Of a stretch of DNA of 6,300 nucleotides, positions 1 to 6,214 are shown piece after piece. The notes under the pieces were generated by a model, which saw nothing but the letters and a program-made list of their open reading frames with translations, had not been told where the DNA came from and did no database searches. The stretch covers positions 1 to 6,300 of the forward strand of contig MVQS01000252.1 of the NCBI GenBank assembly GCA_002067855.1, given 5' to 3'. Made by a program: the position numbers and the translations under genes. This DNA is from Syntrophaceae bacterium PtaB.Bin038. Its GTDB lineage: Bacteria > Desulfobacterota > Syntrophia > Syntrophales > UBA2192. Within the stretch, counting starts at the first letter, position 1, and the number at the start of each line of letters is the position of its first letter.

Positions 1-687
1 CTCTCGGAGCGAGTTGAAGTACCCTACGAGGGTCATGTACGGGTCGGCGACCGGACCGAAGCTGTCGAACAAGGCCTGCGCCGCCGTGAGGATCGCGGTG
101 TAGGTCCGGATCAGCATTGCGGGTCGCGAACTGCCAGGTGCGCAGACTCCTACGTAGCATCGGCCGGGCCTGGTCGCGATGGGGCGCTGCACCGAGAAGA
201 AGTCGTTCTCGACGTCGAGCGCCTTCGGCGGGAAGAGCGCGAGCCTCCGCATGAAGACGTTCCTCACCTGGTCCCCTGCACGTCGGGCGGTCGCGGTCGA
301 GGCTACGATCTTGGGACGAACCTTCGTCGCCCCGAAGTCCCAACTGCAGAGGTCATCGACGGCACTCTCATACAGTCCGACCATCGTCCCCAGGGGGCCG
401 CTGATGAGGTGGAACTCGTCCTGGATGATCAGGTCCGGCGGACGCACCGAGCGCACGGGCGTCACCTTCGCCGCCGGATGCGGCTTCCGCGCCCGGTGAC
501 CGGTCTCGCAGTCGTGCCCGGGCCAGAGCAATCCATGCCGGCCGCACTCCTCTCTCGCTCGGCCGAAGAGCGTACGGACTTCCGGTCGCCATGCCATCAT
601 CGCGAACTTGTCGACGGTCGCGATCATCATGCTCGGAGGTCGGTAGTAGATCTCCTCGTCGACGACCTCGACGGGAATGCCCGAATG
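1..687 (-). pseudogene. drmA: DrmA-like DISARM helicase, internal fragment (5' truncated, continues past left edge)
   Basis: Reading the complement from about 687 down to 1 gives 229 uninterrupted residues. They resemble the central part of DrmA, the DUF1998-containing helicase of the DISARM anti-phage system. In order: GIPVEVVDEEIYY (681-643), MMIATVDKFAMMAW (630-589), a Cys/His-rich stretch with ECGRHG and CETGH (549-484), PDLIIQDEFHLISGPLGTM (435-379) with the Walker-B-type DEFH box at 420-409, PKIVASTATARRA (315-277) as the SAT-like motif III, CYVGVCAPG, and DPYMTLVGYFNSLRE at the edge. In DISARM, DrmA acts with DrmB, DrmC and a methyltransferase to restrict incoming phage DNA. The frame stays open up to a stop at 886-888, but similarity ends near 687, where an IS4-like scrap begins. 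The Walker A loop and N-terminal domain are therefore absent and the gene is very likely dead. The 3' part lies outside the window. Identification rests on remembered family motifs; another DUF1998-type helicase is the alternative. Confidence 0.82.
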
Positions 688-691
688 GCGA

Positions 692-815
692 CGGCCTGCT
701 CTGGCCGCGCCACTTGCGGTTCTGGGCCACGATGAGCGGGTTTGCGTTGGACTTGAGCCGCGAGATGAAGAAGCCCTCGTTCTACCTGGCGCACCCGAGG
801 GGCGGCCGCATCGAA
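692..815 (-). pseudogene. IS4-family transposase fragment (decayed)
   Basis: The complement from 781 reads NEGFFISRLKSNANP, and from 736 continues LIVAQNRKWRGQSRP down to about 692. This matches a conserved block of IS4-family DDE transposases (typically GGFFxSRLKxNANPxIV followed by RxWRGR), which lies in the catalytic core before the final Glu motif. Upstream, FDAAAPRVRQ (815-786) fits the preceding segment in another frame. Four bases (785-782) separate it from the block, so an indel has broken the frame, and the lower frame also meets a TAG at 784-782. No Asp motifs, start codon or terminal inverted repeats are recognisable. Its downstream end is fused to the drmA fragment, consistent with an insertion-deletion event that removed the drmA 5' part. 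I am fairly sure of the IS4 signature but not of the exact ends. Confidence 0.62.
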
Positions 816-1096
816 TGGCGCCTCGATTCCGAGCCGCCGCAAGCACTGTCCACGCGCGAACCCTCCACCGTGGATCGGACCTTCGTCATCGCGGCCCCGG
901 ACGGTCCCCACGCGCTGTCCCTGCGGGCTCGGGCTGGACCTCGGGACGCCGCGCCGCTTCCCGAGGCGCTGACGCGCCCCGAGCTCGTTCGGGTGCAGGA
1001 TAACGCGTGCCCGCTCGCCCATGTTCCCGGTCAGGACCACGTTCGCCCCACTTCAGCGAGGCGGGTCCAGGGCCTTCCCTCGCTCGACCGCATCGC
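816..1096. other. Degenerate stretch with no assignable gene
   Basis: No frame on either strand gives a convincing family match. On the complement, 1040-961 reads VLTGNMGERARVILHPNELG and then loses any protein-like pattern. It may be further decayed IS4 or drmA-locus sequence. The several overlapping open frames are expected from high GC content and differ from one another without a coherent domain pattern. Confidence 0.45.
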
Positions 1097-1113
1097 GGTG
1101 AAACGTTTTCACC
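1097..1113. repeat. 7-bp inverted repeat, LacI-family operator-like
   Basis: GGTGAAA (1097-1103) and TTTCACC (1107-1113) are perfect inverted arms around CGT. The core TGAAACGTTTTCA resembles LacI/GalR-family operators with a central CG, but the spacing is one base off perfect symmetry around CG. It lies 46 bases before the IS91 transposase start, so it could equally be part of the left end of that element. No regulator gene is visible. Confidence 0.35.
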
Positions 1114-1156
1114 CCGATCCCCGATAGATCCGTCCGGGTCACTTTCAGGACCGGGG

Positions 1157-1178
1157 CGATGTCCGCCTGCCGACATCG
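1157..1178 (+). promoter_or_regulatory. Hairpin covering the IS91 transposase start codon
   Basis: CGATGTC (1157-1163) pairs perfectly with GACATCG (1172-1178) across an 8-base loop, placing the ATG (1159-1161) inside the stem. GGGG at 1153-1156 is the only purine-rich element before the start. Such a structure would be expected to limit translation of the transposase; this is inferred from the pairing alone. Confidence 0.35.
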
Positions 1179-2791
1179 GGGACCATCCCACTCGGAACTT
1201 CCATCCTTCGCCTACGAGCGGGAGCCAGGTGCGGCCGGTGCGCCGCTGCCTCGCCAATATCGCCCGCGGGAAAGCGAGAAAACCGCCCTGTACGAGGTGG
1301 TCCGACAACATCTCGAGACCCTGCTCGACGAGGCCCGCCGGCGCAACGACGTAGGTCTCGGATATCCCAGGTTCATCGAGCACGAGTTCCGCCGCTTCTT
1401 GCGGTGCGGGATCCTCGCACACGGCTTCGCCCGGGTCCGGTGCCCCGAGTGCGGGTACGACCGGCTCGTCCCGTTCAGTTGCAAGGGCCGGCTATGCCCA
1501 TCTTGTTGGGCGCGACGCACCGCCGAAATCGCCGCGGACTTGGTGGACCGGGTCCTTCCCGAGGCCCCTTACCGCCAGTGGGTCCTGACCTTTCCCTTCC
1601 CCCTGCGCTTTCTCCTGGCCACGGACTCCGCCATACTGGCGGACATGCTCCAGGCTTTCATAAGGACCCTCTTCGCCTGGCAGAGGTTGCGGGGACGAAG
1701 ACTCGGAATCCGGCACGGCCAATGCGGTTGCGTGACGTTCGTCCAGCGCTTCGGTGGTATCGCAAACCCAAAATCCCCATTTCCATTCGGTCCTTCCCGA
1801 CGGCCTATTCGTCCCGAGTCCCGACGGCCCCATGACCTTCTTCCCCCTCCCACCGCCGACCGACAAGGACATCCAAGACCTCACCTCCCGCTTGTCCAAA
1901 CGCCTCGGCGACATCGCCCGCAGGCGATTCGAGCAGGCTGAAGACCATCCCCCTTGGCCCGACGATGACCTGGCCCACATCCATGCGGCCGCGGCCGATT
2001 CCCTCCGTTTGCCCCGTTCAACCATACCCGACGACAACGTCCAGGTCCAACGCCCCGAAGAAAAACACCTCTGTGCTCGCGTGGACGGATTTTCACTTCA
2101 CGCCGGTCGCACTGTTGAGGCGTCGGATCGAGAAGGTCTGGAACAACTTTGCCGCTACGGCCTCCGAGCGCCGTTTTCGAACGACCGCCTCTCTCTGGAC
2201 CCGGAGGGAAACGTCCTCCTCCGTCTCCTCCGACCCTGGCCCGGTCCAGGCGGCAGGACCGAGGTCGTCTTCGAGCCAGTCCAATTCCTGAAACGACTCG
2301 TTGCACTGATACCCCGTCCCTACGGGAACCTCGTCCGTTATCATGGGGTCTTCGCCAATCGCTCCAGGTTCCGGACCCTCCTACCCAAGCCCACACCAAG
2401 GGTCCCTGTCGAGGTTGCGGGCGACTCCGGGTCGCCAAAGCCATCCCCAAAGATCCCCGGGGGTGACCCCCGTCCGACTGCGACGGCGATCCAGGACCCA
2501 CCGCCTCGACGACATCGCTCTACCTGGGCTCAACTACTCCGGCGGGTGCTGGACGTCGATGCCCTGAAGTGCCCGCGTTGCTCCACGCCCATGCTCATCA
2601 TCGCATTCCTGACCGACCCGGGCGTCGTACGGAAGATCCTGGACCACCTCCACCTACCCGCGGACCCGCCCCCGCTTGGGCCCGTCCGGTGTCTTGAGCC
2701 GGACCCGTTCATGACTAACGAGGGGCAACAACCAAACACGGTTCGGTACCGTTCCGATCCCCGCTACCCCTCCACCCGTGCCCCGCCGTGA
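1159..2791 (+). pseudogene. IS91-family HUH transposase, split by a +1 frameshift
   Basis: The first frame (from ATG 1159) carries the N-terminal zinc-binding domain: YRPRESEKTALYEVVRQHLE, C83, CPECGYD (C95, C98), FSCKGRLCPSC (C108, C113, C116), then RQWVLTFPFPLRF and VTFVQRFGGIAN. The frame then fails. The second frame resumes with NPHFHSVLPDGLF (HUH motif, His codons 1778-1780 and 1784-1786), GFSLHAG, LCRYGLRAPF (likely catalytic Tyr at 2156-2158), VVFEPVQFLKRLVALIPRP, VRYHGVFA, and a C-terminal WAQLLRRVLDVDALKCPRC segment with a CxxC zinc pair (2570-2581), ending at TGA 2789-2791. Removing one A from the AAAA at 1770-1773 restores ...GGIANPNPHFHS..., the family pattern, giving a protein of about 543 residues, slightly long for the family. 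ATG 1159 is the first start after the in-frame stop at 1099-1101. The protein would nick and join single-stranded DNA to mobilise the element. As read, neither half contains all domains. Confidence 0.93.
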
Positions 2792-3003
2792 CGCTCTGGC
2801 GGTCTTCGCTCATCCGCGCCAAAAGGACGGGTGACCCTTGCGGCCTTGCCGGCCCTACAAGACGCCACCGCCTCGACCCACCGCCCGAGTCCTCGGGGGG
2901 CGTCACCATCGCCAAGACATCCCGGGGCCCGGCACGGCACCGGTGCGCCTACTTTCACCAATCCCCTCGGTTCCCAGCCCTTCCCTCGCGTCGAAAAAAC
3001 CTG

Positions 3004-3033
3004 TTGACATGCTCTTCTACCCCTGGGCAAAAT
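3004..3033 (+). promoter_or_regulatory. Candidate sigma70-type promoter for katG
   Basis: A perfect -35 hexamer TTGACA lies at 3004-3009. CAAAAT (4 of 6 to TATAAT) follows at 3028-3033 with an 18-base spacer. It is the best promoter-like pair upstream of katG. Transcription would start near 3040, leaving a leader of about 90 bases. It falls inside the presumed right end of the IS91 element, so the element may have brought it. Confidence 0.5.
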
Positions 3034-3058
3034 CGGTCAGGAGGCCTCTTTCGTGGAT

Positions 3059-3077
3059 GGAAGTTCCTATTGACTTG
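3059..3077 (+). repeat. Candidate IS91 oriIS right end plus CTTG target tetranucleotide
   Basis: GGAAGTTCCTATT at 3059-3071 is close to the GAACTTCCTATAC core remembered for ISCR oriIS ends. CTTG, one of the tetranucleotides favoured by IS91-family elements, follows at 3074-3077. It lies downstream of the transposase stop in the orientation expected for an ori end. Identification rests on motif memory, without a second copy to compare. Confidence 0.45.
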
Positions 3078-3114
3078 ACCGGGCCAACCGAGACCCAAGC
3101 CAAGCAAGACCCAA

Positions 3115-3120
3115 AAGGAG
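3115..3120 (+). promoter_or_regulatory. Strong ribosome-binding site of katG
   Basis: AAGGAG sits seven bases before the ATG at 3128. It selects this start over internal ATGs such as codon 47, and KatG family similarity begins soon after it. Confidence 0.85.
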
Positions 3121-3127
3121 TGACGAC

Positions 3128-5326
3128 ATGAACGAGAAGGACAAGCCCCGCCCTGACGATGGCTCCGCTGTCCGGACCGGTCCCCAGGGCACCGGCAACC
3201 GGCAATGGTGGCCGAACCAGCTCAACCTGAAGATCCTCCACCAGAATTCGCCCCGGGCCAACCCCATGGGTGAATCGTTCAACTATGCCGAGGCGTTCAA
3301 GTCCCTGGACCTGGAAGCGGTCAAGAAGGACCTGCGGGAGTTGATGACCGACTCCCAGGCGTGGTGGCCGGCGGATTTCGGCCACTACGGCGGGTTGTTC
3401 ATCCGCATGGCGTGGCACAGCGCCGGCACCTACCGCATCGGCGACGGCCGGGGCGGCGCCGGCAGCGGCCAGCAGCGCTTTGCGCCCCTGAACAGCTGGC
3501 CGGACAACGTCAACCTCGACAAGGCGCGCCGGCTGCTCTGGCCGATCAAGAAGAAATACGGCCGGAAGATCTCCTGGGCCGACCTGTTGATCCTGGCCGG
3601 CAACGTGGCCCTGGAGTCCATGGGTGCCCCGGTGCTCGGATTCGGCGGCGGGCGCGAGGACTGGTGGGAGCCCGACGAGAGCGTGTACTGGGGCTCGGAG
3701 GGGCAATGGCTCGAGGACAAGCGGCACTCGGCCGCAGGGGACCTGGAAAATCCCCTGGCCGCCGTGCAGATGGGGCTGATCTACGTCAACCCCGAGGGCC
3801 CCGGAGGCAATCCCGACCCGGTCGCCGCAGCCAAGGACATCCGCGAAACCTTCGCCCGCATGGGGATGAACGACGAGGAAACCGTGGCCCTGATCGCCGG
3901 CGGCCACACCTTCGGCAAGTGCCACGGCGCCGGACCGGCTTCCCACCTGGGCCCGGAGCCCGAGGCGGCGCCCATCGAGGAACAGGGGCTGGGCTGGAAG
4001 AGCAGCTTCGGCAGCGGCAAGGGCGCAGATACGATCACCAGCGGCCTGGAGGTCACCTGGACCGTCACGCCCACCAAGTGGAGCAACAACTTCTTCTTCA
4101 ACCTGTTCAAGTACGAGTGGGAGCTGACCAAGAGTCCGGCGGGGGCCCACCAGTGGGTCGCCAAGGGGGCGCCGGAGGTGGTGCCCGATGCCCACGACCC
4201 GAACAAGAAGCACCCGCCGACCATGCTGACAACCGACCTCTCCCTGCGTTTCGATCCGGCCTACGAAAAGATCTCGCGCCGCTTCATGGAGCACCCGGAG
4301 GAATTCGCCGACGCCTTCGCGCGGGCCTGGTTCAAGCTTGTCCACCGGGACATGGGGCCGCGCACCCGCTACCTGGGCCCAGACGTTCCGGCAGAGGAGT
4401 TTATCTGGCAAGATCCCATTCCCGCCGTCGACCATCCCCTGATCGACGCCGGCGACATCGCCGCGCTCAAGGCCAGGATCCTCTCTTCCGGCCTGCCCGT
4501 TTCCAAGCTCGTCTACACCGCCTGGTCGTCGGCCGCCACCTTCCGCGGCTCGGACAAGCGCGGCGGCGCCAACGGCGCCCGCATTCGGCTCGCCCCGCAG
4601 AAGGACTGGGAAGTGAACATGCCTGACCAGCTGGCCGAGGTGCTGGGGGTGCTCGAAGGCATCCGCAGCGACTTCAACGCCCAGGCCGCCGGCGGCAAGA
4701 AGGTCTCCCTGGCCGACCTGATCGTGCTGGGCGGTTGCGCCGCCATCGAGCAGGCGGCGAAAAACGCCGGGTTCCAGGTGACGGTGCCCTTCACCCCCGG
4801 GCGCACGGACGCGCTGCCGGAGCAGACCGATGTGGACGCCTTCGCCGTGCTGGAGCCGAAATACGATGGGTTCCGCAACTACCTCAAGGGCAAGTACAGC
4901 ATCGGCTCAGAGCACCTGCTCATCGACAAGGCGCAGCTGCTGACCCTGACCGCCCCGGAGATGACCGTGCTCGTCGGCGGCATGCGGGTGCTCAACGCCA
5001 ACTTCGGCGGTTCGCCCCACGGCGTGCTGACCCGGCGGCCCGAGCAGTTGACCCATGACTTTTTCGTCAACCTGCTCGACATGGGCACGCAGTGGCACCC
5101 GGTTTCGGACGACGGCGAGCTGTTCGAGGGTCGCGACCGAAAGACCGGCGAGGTGCAGTGGACGGCCACGCGGGTCGACCTGGTCTTCGGCCACAACGCC
5201 CAGTTGCGCGCCATCGCCGAGGTCTACGCTGCCGAAGACGGCCAGGAAAAATTCCTCGACGACTTTGTCGCGGCTTGGAACAAGGTGATGAGCCTCGACC
5301 GCTTCGACCTGGCGGTGAAGTCGTGA
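3128..5326 (+). CDS. katG: Catalase-peroxidase KatG
   Basis: This is a bifunctional haem b enzyme that dismutates hydrogen peroxide and also oxidises small donors, protecting the cytoplasm from peroxide. It has 732 residues, the usual length for the family (about 725-740), with no signal peptide. The N-terminal catalytic domain (about 40-420) shows the distal triad in FIRMAWHSAGTYR (Arg93, Trp96, His97), Asp126 of the access channel in SWPDN, Tyr219 in LIYVNPEGPGG and Met245 in RMGMNDEE. Trp96, Tyr219 and Met245 are the Met-Tyr-Trp adduct residues needed for catalase activity. The proximal side has His260 (GGHTFGKCHG), Trp311 and Asp370 (TTDLSLR). Arg407 matches the mobile arginine, and Ser305 aligns with isoniazid-site Ser315 of the mycobacterial enzyme. 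The C-terminal haem-free domain (about 430-732) is complete. AAGGAG at 3115-3120, seven bases before ATG, fixes the start. It is monocistronic, ends in a strong hairpin and faces a convergent RND fragment. All key residues are present, so it is probably functional. Confidence 0.98.
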   Translation: MNEKDKPRPDDGSAVRTGPQGTGNRQWWPNQLNLKILHQNSPRANPMGESFNYAEAFKSLDLEAVKKDLRELMTDSQAWWPADFGHYGGLFIRMAWHSAGTYRIGDGRGGAGSGQQRFAPLNSWPDNVNLDKARRLLWPIKKKYGRKISWADLLILAGNVALESMGAPVLGFGGGREDWWEPDESVYWGSEGQWLEDKRHSAAGDLENPLAAVQMGLIYVNPEGPGGNPDPVAAAKDIRETFARMGMNDEETVALIAGGHTFGKCHGAGPASHLGPEPEAAPIEEQGLGWKSSFGSGKGADTITSGLEVTWTVTPTKWSNNFFFNLFKYEWELTKSPAGAHQWVAKGAPEVVPDAHDPNKKHPPTMLTTDLSLRFDPAYEKISRRFMEHPEEFADAFARAWFKLVHRDMGPRTRYLGPDVPAEEFIWQDPIPAVDHPLIDAGDIAALKARILSSGLPVSKLVYTAWSSAATFRGSDKRGGANGARIRLAPQKDWEVNMPDQLAEVLGVLEGIRSDFNAQAAGGKKVSLADLIVLGGCAAIEQAAKNAGFQVTVPFTPGRTDALPEQTDVDAFAVLEPKYDGFRNYLKGKYSIGSEHLLIDKAQLLTLTAPEMTVLVGGMRVLNANFGGSPHGVLTRRPEQLTHDFFVNLLDMGTQWHPVSDDGELFEGRDRKTGEVQWTATRVDLVFGHNAQLRAIAEVYAAEDGQEKFLDDFVAAWNKVMSLDRFDLAVKS

Positions 5327-5331
5327 ATCGC

Positions 5332-5360
5332 CGGCCGGCGGGCGCATCGCCCGCCGGCCG
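5332..5360. terminator. GC hairpin after katG, probably bidirectional
   Basis: CGGCCGGCGGGC (5332-5343) and GCCCGCCGGCCG (5349-5360) are perfect inverted arms. With the extra G-C pair at 5344/5348 the stem reaches 13 bp with a three-base loop, starting five bases after the katG stop. No clear T-run follows on either strand, so termination would rely on the stem strength. The position between convergent genes suits a shared terminator. Confidence 0.7.
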
Positions 5361-5380
5361 ATCCCATCGTTTACCTTGCC

Positions 5381-5392
5381 GGCCGCGCGGCC
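5381..5392. repeat. Second perfect GC palindrome in the convergent gap
   Basis: GGCCGCGCGGCC is fully self-complementary and is followed on the plus strand by GTCTTGTT. It may serve as a back-up terminator for katG. It lies seven bases past the stop of the RND fragment, so it could also act on that gene. Confidence 0.4.
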
Positions 5393-5398
5393 GTCTTG

Positions 5399-6214
5399 TT
5401 ACGGCTCTTCCGGGCCGGGGCCCTTCCGGCCGAACAGCCGAACCACCACCACGTAGAACAGGGGGATGAAGAAGATGGCCAGGAAGGTGGCCGTCACCAT
5501 GCCCCCCAGCACGCAGGTGCCGATGGCCTTCTGGGCGCCGGCCCCGGCGCCGCCGACCGTGGCCAGGGGCAGCACCCCGAAGCCGAAGGCCATGGAGGTC
5601 ATGACGATGGGGCGCAGCCGTAAACGGGCTCCTTCCAGGGTGGCCGCCACCACGCCCATGCCCGAGCGCATCTTGTCCTGGGCGAACTGCACGATGAGGA
5701 TGGCATTCTTGGTCGTCAGGCCCAGGACGGTGAGCAGGCCGATTTGGAAGTAGACATCGTTGGGCAGGCCGCGCAGGTGCGAGGCGACGGCACCGCCGAT
5801 GACCCCCAGGGGCAGGGCCAGCATGATCGATACCGGGATGGTCCAGCTTTCGTACAAAGCCGCCAGGAACAGGAAGATGACCAGGATGGAGAACGCGTAG
5901 AGCATCGGCGCCTGGGACGTGCTCATGCGTTCCTGGTAGGAAATGCCGGTCCAGTCGAAGCCGATTCCCTTGGGAAGCCGCGGGGCGATCTCTTCCATGG
6001 CATCCATGGCCTCGCCCGAGCTGCGGCCCGGCGCAGCCTCGCCCCAGATGTTTAGCGAGGGAAAGCTGTTGTACCGTTCGAGCTGCGGCGACCCCTGTCG
6101 CCAGTGGCCCGCGGCCACCGAGCCGAACGGCACCATCTGGCCGCCGGTTCCCCTGAAGTAGAGCTTCTCCAGGTGGGTGTTGCCGCGCACGAAGGACCGC
6201 GGGAAGTTGCGCAT
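5399..6214 (-). pseudogene. RND efflux transporter (AcrB/HAE1-like), C-terminal fragment
   Basis: The complement from about 6170 to the TAA at 5401-5399 encodes the last quarter (roughly 255 residues) of an inner-membrane RND drug/proton antiporter. In order: LEKLYFRGTGGQMVPFGSV, the porter-domain signature SPQLERYNSFPSLNIWGEAAPG, GIGFDWTGISYQERMS, then about five hydrophobic segments (TM8-TM12). TM10 carries GLTTKNAILIVQFAQDK, whose Lys corresponds to AcrB Lys940 of the proton relay; LRLRPIVMTSMAFGFGVLPL and GGMVTATFLAIFFIPLFYVVV follow. The family runs to about 1,040 residues and pairs with a periplasmic adaptor and outer-membrane channel, neither seen here. Upstream of LEKLYFRG the expected porter sequence (VNDF..., then a VYVQA-type strand) is missing. 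The frame instead reads RPRPCSFASLLAGAPCGKR and a low-complexity stretch that no frame rescues. An AATPT match in a neighbouring frame at about 6175 suggests an indel there. The 6214 ATG is therefore not a credible native start. The fragment is probably a truncated remnant. Confidence 0.85.

Larger units (their letters stand above)
1130..3073 (+). mobile_element. IS91-family insertion sequence (approximate limits)
   Basis: The element is defined by its transposase (1159-2791) and by a candidate right (ori) end at 3059-3073. IS91-family elements move by rolling-circle-type transposition and have no terminal inverted repeats or target duplications. Their ori end lies downstream of the transposase and abuts a GTTC- or CTTG-type tetranucleotide. 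Here GGAAGTTCCTATT (3059-3071) resembles the GAACTTCCTATAC core of ISCR oriIS ends, and CTTG follows at 3074-3077. The segment from 2792 to the end is non-coding and rich in hairpins, as expected for an ori region. The left (ter) end cannot be placed from this sequence; 1130 is only an estimate. The split transposase makes the copy probably inactive on its own. Confidence 0.6.
2792..3127 (+). other. Non-coding interval between IS91 transposase and katG
   Basis: No gene is supported here. It holds several GC-rich structures typical of an IS91 ori-end region: CCCGAG/CTCGGG inverted arms at 2884-2897, a 10-base perfect palindrome GCACCGGTGC at 2937-2946, and GAGGCCTC at 3041-3048. It also contains the candidate ori end (3059-3077), the katG promoter candidate (3004-3033) and the katG ribosome-binding site (3115-3120). 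No Fur/PerR- or OxyR-type box was recognised. Confidence 0.6.

Noticed and set aside
886..1422. Minus-strand frame opposite the IS91 transposase start
   Set aside because: It spans the degenerate segment and the antisense of the zinc domain, has no recognisable motif, and the plus strand is clearly coding.
1768..1774. Programmed ribosomal frameshift at CCCAAAAT
   Set aside because: The needed shift is +1, and the site is neither a canonical -1 heptamer nor followed by an evident pseudoknot. A single-base insertion or error in the A-run explains it more simply.
1881..2501. 206-codon minus-strand frame within the IS91 transposase region
   Set aside because: It is the antisense of conserved IS91 coding (HUH, Tyr and GFSLHAG blocks), so a shadow.
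3017..4435. 472-codon open frame on the minus strand opposite katG
   Set aside because: It lies entirely opposite the katG N-terminal domain and leader. Its composition (Gly, Val, Leu, Arg and Ala runs) is the usual antisense shadow of GC-rich coding, with no domain.
3361..4626. 421-codon plus-strand frame inside katG
   Set aside because: It is an Arg/Gly/Pro-rich out-of-frame reading of katG with no start signal or family pattern.
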